Origin: Rouxiella sp. S1S-2
GTDB taxonomy: Bacteria; Pseudomonadota; Gammaproteobacteria; Enterobacterales; Enterobacteriaceae
Direction of reading: 5' to 3'
NCBI RefSeq assembly: GCF_009208105.1
Contig: NZ_WFKL01000001.1
Span: 1,054,001-1,118,000 of the forward strand
DNA length: 64,000 nt
This document shows, one piece after another, positions 60,913 through 64,000 of the stretch; position 1 is the stretch's first letter, and each line of letters begins with the position of its first letter. Below the pieces are notes generated by a model. The model was not told the origin of the DNA. It did no database searches and saw only the letters and a program-made list of their open reading frames with translations. Made by a program: the position numbers and the translations under genes.

Positions 60913-61938
60913 TCAGTGTACCGCGGTGCTGGCGCGTAACATCACCTGCGTAGGCAGCGTCACACTCTCTTCAATCTCATCGCCATTGATCGCGGCCAGA
61001 ATCAGTTTACCGGTCTGGGTGCCCATTTGTTTGTACGGGACAGCCACGGTGGTCAGCGCCGGTGAGCACAGCTGCGCAATGTCGCTGTCACCCAGGCCGG
61101 TGACGGCCAACTGGGCCGGAACCGAGATCCCTTTTTTATGGCAGGCGGCAATCGCCCCCATTGCCAGCTCGTCGGACGTGCAGATAAGCAGGTCCAGCTC
61201 GGGCCAGTTAAGCAATATTTCAGGCAGCAGACTTTGCCCGAGTTGCGCATTGGGGGGCTGTGTCGAGCTGACCACCCGATGCGGCGACTTGTTTAGCGAA
61301 AGCATGGCGGAGTGCCAACCGCTGAGAATTTGCTGCACGATATGGTGTTCGTGCGCCGCACAGAGCAGGGCAATATTTTGGTATCCCTTCAGCGCCAGCG
61401 CATTGATCAGCTGCTTGATGGCCAGACCATAGTTGGAACCGATATTAATCCCCAAGGGGTCGATGATGGTGCCACCGACCTGAACCACCGGGATGGTGGA
61501 CTTGAGCAGCAGATTAGTGCTCTCTTCGGTGCTGTCAAAATTGTACATCACCATCGCCGCCGGGCTGTATGACAGCATCATTTCAATCAATTTTGACTCG
61601 TCGGCCGCAGTGTAATGGTCTTCGGCCAAAATGACGTTATAACCCTTCGGCTTTAAAACGCGGTGCAACGCTTCGGAAAACAGGGCGCAGCCGGGCGTGC
61701 TCAATGAAGGCACTACCATGGTCACCAGGCGAGATGTTGAGGACGCAAGATTGCTTGCCGCCAGATTGGGCACGTAGCCCAGCTCACTGATCGCGGCTTC
61801 AATTTTTTCTCTGACCTGGGGCGAAACTTTTTCCGGCTCTCGGAGCACGCGGGAAACGGTCATGGTACTGACGCCGGTCATTTTTGCGACATCAGCCAAA
61901 GTACTCTTACCTGAGTTTCGCCGTTGTTTTACCTTCAT
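60913..61938 (-). CDS. LacI-family transcriptional repressor (GntR/IdnR-like)
   Basis: The protein is 341 aa. The N-terminal headpiece has STLADVAKMTGVSTMTVSRVLR and the hinge helix with LASSTSRLV; the ligand domain is of the periplasmic-binding type (about 65-335). The wording of the headpiece is nearest to gluconate repressors (GntR). It is divergent from the PTS operon, and two palindromes TGTTA-N4-TAACA between them (62029, 62061) fit its expected operator. The effector is unknown and need not be gluconate. Confidence 0.9.
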   Translation of the reverse strand: MKVKQRRNSGKSTLADVAKMTGVSTMTVSRVLREPEKVSPQVREKIEAAISELGYVPNLAASNLASSTSRLVTMVVPSLSTPGCALFSEALHRVLKPKGYNVILAEDHYTAADESKLIEMMLSYSPAAMVMYNFDSTEESTNLLLKSTIPVVQVGGTIIDPLGINIGSNYGLAIKQLINALALKGYQNIALLCAAHEHHIVQQILSGWHSAMLSLNKSPHRVVSSTQPPNAQLGQSLLPEILLNWPELDLLICTSDELAMGAIAACHKKGISVPAQLAVTGLGDSDIAQLCSPALTTVAVPYKQMGTQTGKLILAAINGDEIEESVTLPTQVMLRASTAVH

Positions 61939-62028
61939 TTATTCCTCTGTCGTTCGTTGCGCAATGGCGGCCTGCGGGCCTTTCCCTTTTTACGCCTATG
62001 GCCAATTATAGTCGATAGGTCAAATAAT

Positions 62029-62042
62029 TGTTAGCGTTAACA
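62029..62042. promoter_or_regulatory. LacI-type operator 1
   Basis: TGTTAGCGTTAACA carries the TGTTA-N4-TAACA core. It is placed 87 bp from the lacI-type gene start and 111 bp from the EIIA start; the second operator lies 32 bp to the right, about three helical turns. Confidence 0.75.
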
Positions 62043-62060
62043 TCGTGTTATCATTTTACG

Positions 62061-62074
62061 TGTTAGCGCTAACA
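62061..62074. promoter_or_regulatory. LacI-type operator 2
   Basis: TGTTAGCGCTAACA is a perfect palindrome with the same core as operator 1 and as the element palindrome at 38071. Likely represses the PTS operon. Confidence 0.78.
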
Positions 62075-62152
62075 GCTTTTGCGATTCTCATCACAGAAAA
62101 TAGACGGATGCTTCACATATACTCCTGAAAACATTATTTGACTGAGGTTCTC

Positions 62153-62596
62153 ATGCTCGCTAAATGGTTAACACAGGAAAGAATAAACATCGTTGAGCGC
62201 GTCGAGGGCTGGCGCGACGCCGTAAGTATTTCTGCCGCGCCGTTACTGCAGGCGGGTGCGATTACTCCCGATTACGTTGAAGCCATTTTTGCCTCCCATG
62301 AAAAGCTCGGCCCTTATTACGTGATTGCGCCAGGGTTGGCAATGCCGCATGCACGACCAGAAGAGGGCGTGGTGACGCCGGGCCTTTCTCTGCTCTATGT
62401 CAAAGAGGGCGTGCACTTTGAGTCAGAAGAGAACGATCCGGTTTACGTGATCGTTATGCTTTGCGCCATTAACGGCGACGAGCATCTGGAAATGATTTCA
62501 CATCTGGCTGAGTTGTTTAGTGATGAAGACGACTTCCAGGCGTTAATTAAAGCCGATACCTACTCGGCGCTGAATGCACTTATCCAAAAATACTAA
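62153..62596 (+). CDS. PTS EIIA component (ascorbate/mannitol type, UlaC-like)
   Basis: The protein is 147 aa from ATG 62153 (TGAGGT 5-10 nt upstream; an upstream in-frame TTG at 62138 is not favoured). The phospho-acceptor is His66 in GLAMPHARPEEGV. It resembles UlaC/SgaA-type EIIA proteins. It receives phosphate from HPr and passes it to EIIB. First gene of the operon. Confidence 0.87.
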   Translation: MLAKWLTQERINIVERVEGWRDAVSISAAPLLQAGAITPDYVEAIFASHEKLGPYYVIAPGLAMPHARPEEGVVTPGLSLLYVKEGVHFESEENDPVYVIVMLCAINGDEHLEMISHLAELFSDEDDFQALIKADTYSALNALIQKY

Positions 62597-62609
62597 TTTA
62601 AGGTGTGAT

Positions 62610-62876
62610 ATGAAAAAGATCCTGATTGTTTGCGGTAACGGTTTAGGCAGCAGCTTTATCGTTGAGATGAACGTTAAAAAAATCATCAAAGAATTGGGCA
62701 AAGAGGCCGAAGTCAGCCATACCGACTTAAGCTCAGCCAAGTCTGAACCGGCTGATATCTATATTGGTTCCAGCGAAATTATCGCTAGCCTGGACGACGG
62801 TAAACGCACAGTATTTGGTTTGAATAACCTGCTGGATAACGCCAAAATCAAAGAAATTCTAACCAATAATCTATAA
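62610..62876 (+). CDS. PTS EIIB component (UlaB-like)
   Basis: The protein is 88 aa from ATG 62610 (AAGGTG 7-12 nt upstream). The phosphocysteine Cys8 lies in LIVCGNGLGSS, the P-loop-like motif of lactose/ascorbate-type EIIB. It passes phosphate to the sugar during transport. It lies 13 nt after the EIIA gene. Confidence 0.9.
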   Translation: MKKILIVCGNGLGSSFIVEMNVKKIIKELGKEAEVSHTDLSSAKSEPADIYIGSSEIIASLDDGKRTVFGLNNLLDNAKIKEILTNNL

Positions 62877-62904
62877 CACCTAGCCTATAACGATAAGCCC
62901 CAAA

Positions 62905-62952
62905 CCTTTCAGGCTGCCACAGGGCGGCCAGTTTCCCTCTGCGCTTGAAAGG
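62905..62952 (+). repeat. Intercistronic hairpin between EIIB and EIIC
   Basis: CCTTTCAGGC pairs with GCTTGAAAGG (one wobble) across a 28-nt loop that includes a smaller GC-rich stem. It may protect the upstream message or lower EIIC expression. Confidence 0.5.
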
Positions 62953-62989
62953 CCAAAGGGACAATATTACCGATTATTTGGAGTGGTTT

Positions 62990-64000
62990 ATGCTCACGTT
63001 TATTATTAATGATGTACTAGGGACGCCTGCAATACTCGTTGGCCTGTTTTCATTAATTGGCCTGCTGCTACAGAAAAAGTCTTTCTCAGATACTATTTCC
63101 GGCACCCTGAAAACTATCATGGGGTTCCTGATTTTAATTGCCGGTGCGGGCGTTATTGCCACCACGTTGACCAGCTTCAGTGAGTTATTTGTTCACTCCT
63201 TTAATATTCAGGGCGTGGTGCCAAATAACGACGTCGTCTCGGCGATTGCACAAAAGAATTTTGGTACTTCAACGGCAATGATCATGATATTGGGCATGCT
63301 GTTCAATATTCTGTTTGCTCGTATTACACCGCTAAAATACATCTTCCTGACCGGTCACCATACGCTTTATATGGCAGCCATGTTGGCGGTGATTCTGGCA
63401 ACCGGTGGGATGAGCGGATTCCCGCTGGTATTGACCGGCGCACTGATCCTCGGCGCACTGATGGTGATATCACCGGCTATCTTGCAGCCATTTACCCGTA
63501 AAATCACCGGCACTGACGACTTCGCGCTGGGCCATTTTGGTTCAACCGGTTACTTCTGTGCGGCGCTGGTGGGTAAACTGATTGGTAAAGGCAGCCGTTC
63601 GACCGAAGAGTTCAAGGTGCCTAAACACCTGAAGTTCTTACACGACTCTTCAATCGCTATCGCGCTGACCATGACCATCCTGTTTATCGTTCTGGTATTG
63701 ATTGCGGGTAAAGAATTCACCGAGACTCAGGTCAGCGGCGGTCAGAACTACATTATCTTCGCCATTATTCAGGCTATTACCTTTGCTGCTGGTGTTTACA
63801 TTATTTTAGCCGGTGTGCGCATGGTCATTGCCGAAATCGTCCCTGCCTTTAAAGGTATCGCCGATAAAGTGGTAAAAGACGCAAAACCTGCGCTGGATTG
63901 CCCAACCGTATTCCCGTTTGCCCCCAACGCGGTGATTATCGGTTTCCTGAGCAGCTTCTGCGCCGGTCTTATCTGCATGTTCTTCTTCCCGATGTTGGGA
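62990..64000 (+). CDS. PTS EIIC component, UlaA/SgaT-like permease (3' truncated by window)
   Basis: The frame opens at ATG 62990 (TTGGAG 8-13 nt upstream) and is open to the window edge, 337 codons. It is highly hydrophobic, with the UlaA family patterns VLGTPAILVGLFSLIGLLLQKKS, AGAGVIATTLTSF, GHHTLYMAAMLAV, and TDDFALGHFGSTGYFCAA. UlaA transports L-ascorbate by forming a homodimer. The partner regulator is LacI-type rather than the UlaR seen in E. coli, and no ulaDEF genes are visible, so the substrate may differ. Confidence 0.87.
   Translation, partial: MLTFIINDVLGTPAILVGLFSLIGLLLQKKSFSDTISGTLKTIMGFLILIAGAGVIATTLTSFSELFVHSFNIQGVVPNNDVVSAIAQKNFGTSTAMIMILGMLFNILFARITPLKYIFLTGHHTLYMAAMLAVILATGGMSGFPLVLTGALILGALMVISPAILQPFTRKITGTDDFALGHFGSTGYFCAALVGKLIGKGSRSTEEFKVPKHLKFLHDSSIAIALTMTILFIVLVLIAGKEFTETQVSGGQNYIIFAIIQAITFAAGVYIILAGVRMVIAEIVPAFKGIADKVVKDAKPALDCPTVFPFAPNAVIIGFLSSFCAGLICMFFFPMLG

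Noticed and set aside
1..64000. CRISPR arrays, rRNA genes or complete insertion sequences
   Set aside because: No regularly spaced repeats, rRNA sequence or transposase frames were seen in the window.

Overview
The window is a chromosomal segment of an enterobacterium (Enterobacterales, most like the Yersiniaceae: Rahnella, Rouxiella, Ewingella or Serratia relatives). The evidence is the conserved block yqfA, ygfZ, sdhE, ygfX, fldB, xerD, dsbC, recJ, prfB (with its programmed frameshift) and lysS, with E. coli-like proteins throughout. Genus cannot be fixed from sequence reading alone.

Layout. 1-0.6 kb: end of an MHS-type transporter. 0.6-9.2 kb: DeoR-type regulator and a seven-gene sugar operon (LsrB/RhaS-like ABC importer with two permeases, AlsE-like epimerase, AlsK-like ROK kinase, ribokinase-family kinase), with a CRP-like site and operator-like repeats upstream. 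9.3-14.3 kb: Ugp-like ABC importer with the phosphodiesterase GpdQ inside the operon. 14.3-27.6 kb: housekeeping block, interrupted by a secreted M60 (enhancin/mucinase-type) metallopeptidase with a chitin-binding-like C-terminus. 27.9-31.8 kb: three-subunit periplasmic flavin dehydrogenase (Tat-exported small subunit, GMC flavoprotein, tri-heme cytochrome c).

31.96-38.59 kb: tRNA-Gly(CCC) carrying a small integrated element, bounded by 110-bp direct repeats. It encodes a tyrosine integrase, a DUF4145-like protein, a KilA-N-like protein, a small unknown, a putative scaffold-like protein and a putative HK97-fold coat protein. A 0.97-kb stretch without long ORFs carries two copies of a phage T7-type (single-subunit RNA polymerase) promoter. 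No replication, portal, terminase, tail or RNA polymerase gene is seen. I read it as a phage satellite that would be switched on by the RNA polymerase of a T7-like helper phage. This is the most unusual item in the window.

38.6-53.3 kb: accessory genes. Two small AT-rich unknowns, a MipA-like porin divergent from a two-component system and RND pump, a degraded NhaA fragment, a small alanine/lysine-rich periplasmic protein, two GNAT acetyltransferases, a Pro/Gln-rich secreted peptide, an AI-2E family permease, and a fatty acid desaturase overlapping a PhnD-like binding protein. 53.3-59.7 kb (minus strand): a second LsrB/RhaS-like ABC operon, paralogous to the first, ending in an FGGY kinase. 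60.0-64.0 kb: yghU, a LacI-family regulator with two palindromic operators, and the start of an ascorbate-type PTS operon (EIIA, EIIB, partial EIIC).

The window is dominated by carbohydrate and phosphodiester import joined to the first catabolic steps, each unit with its own local regulator or operator. Family assignments come from recognition of motifs and remembered homologs; no database search was run.
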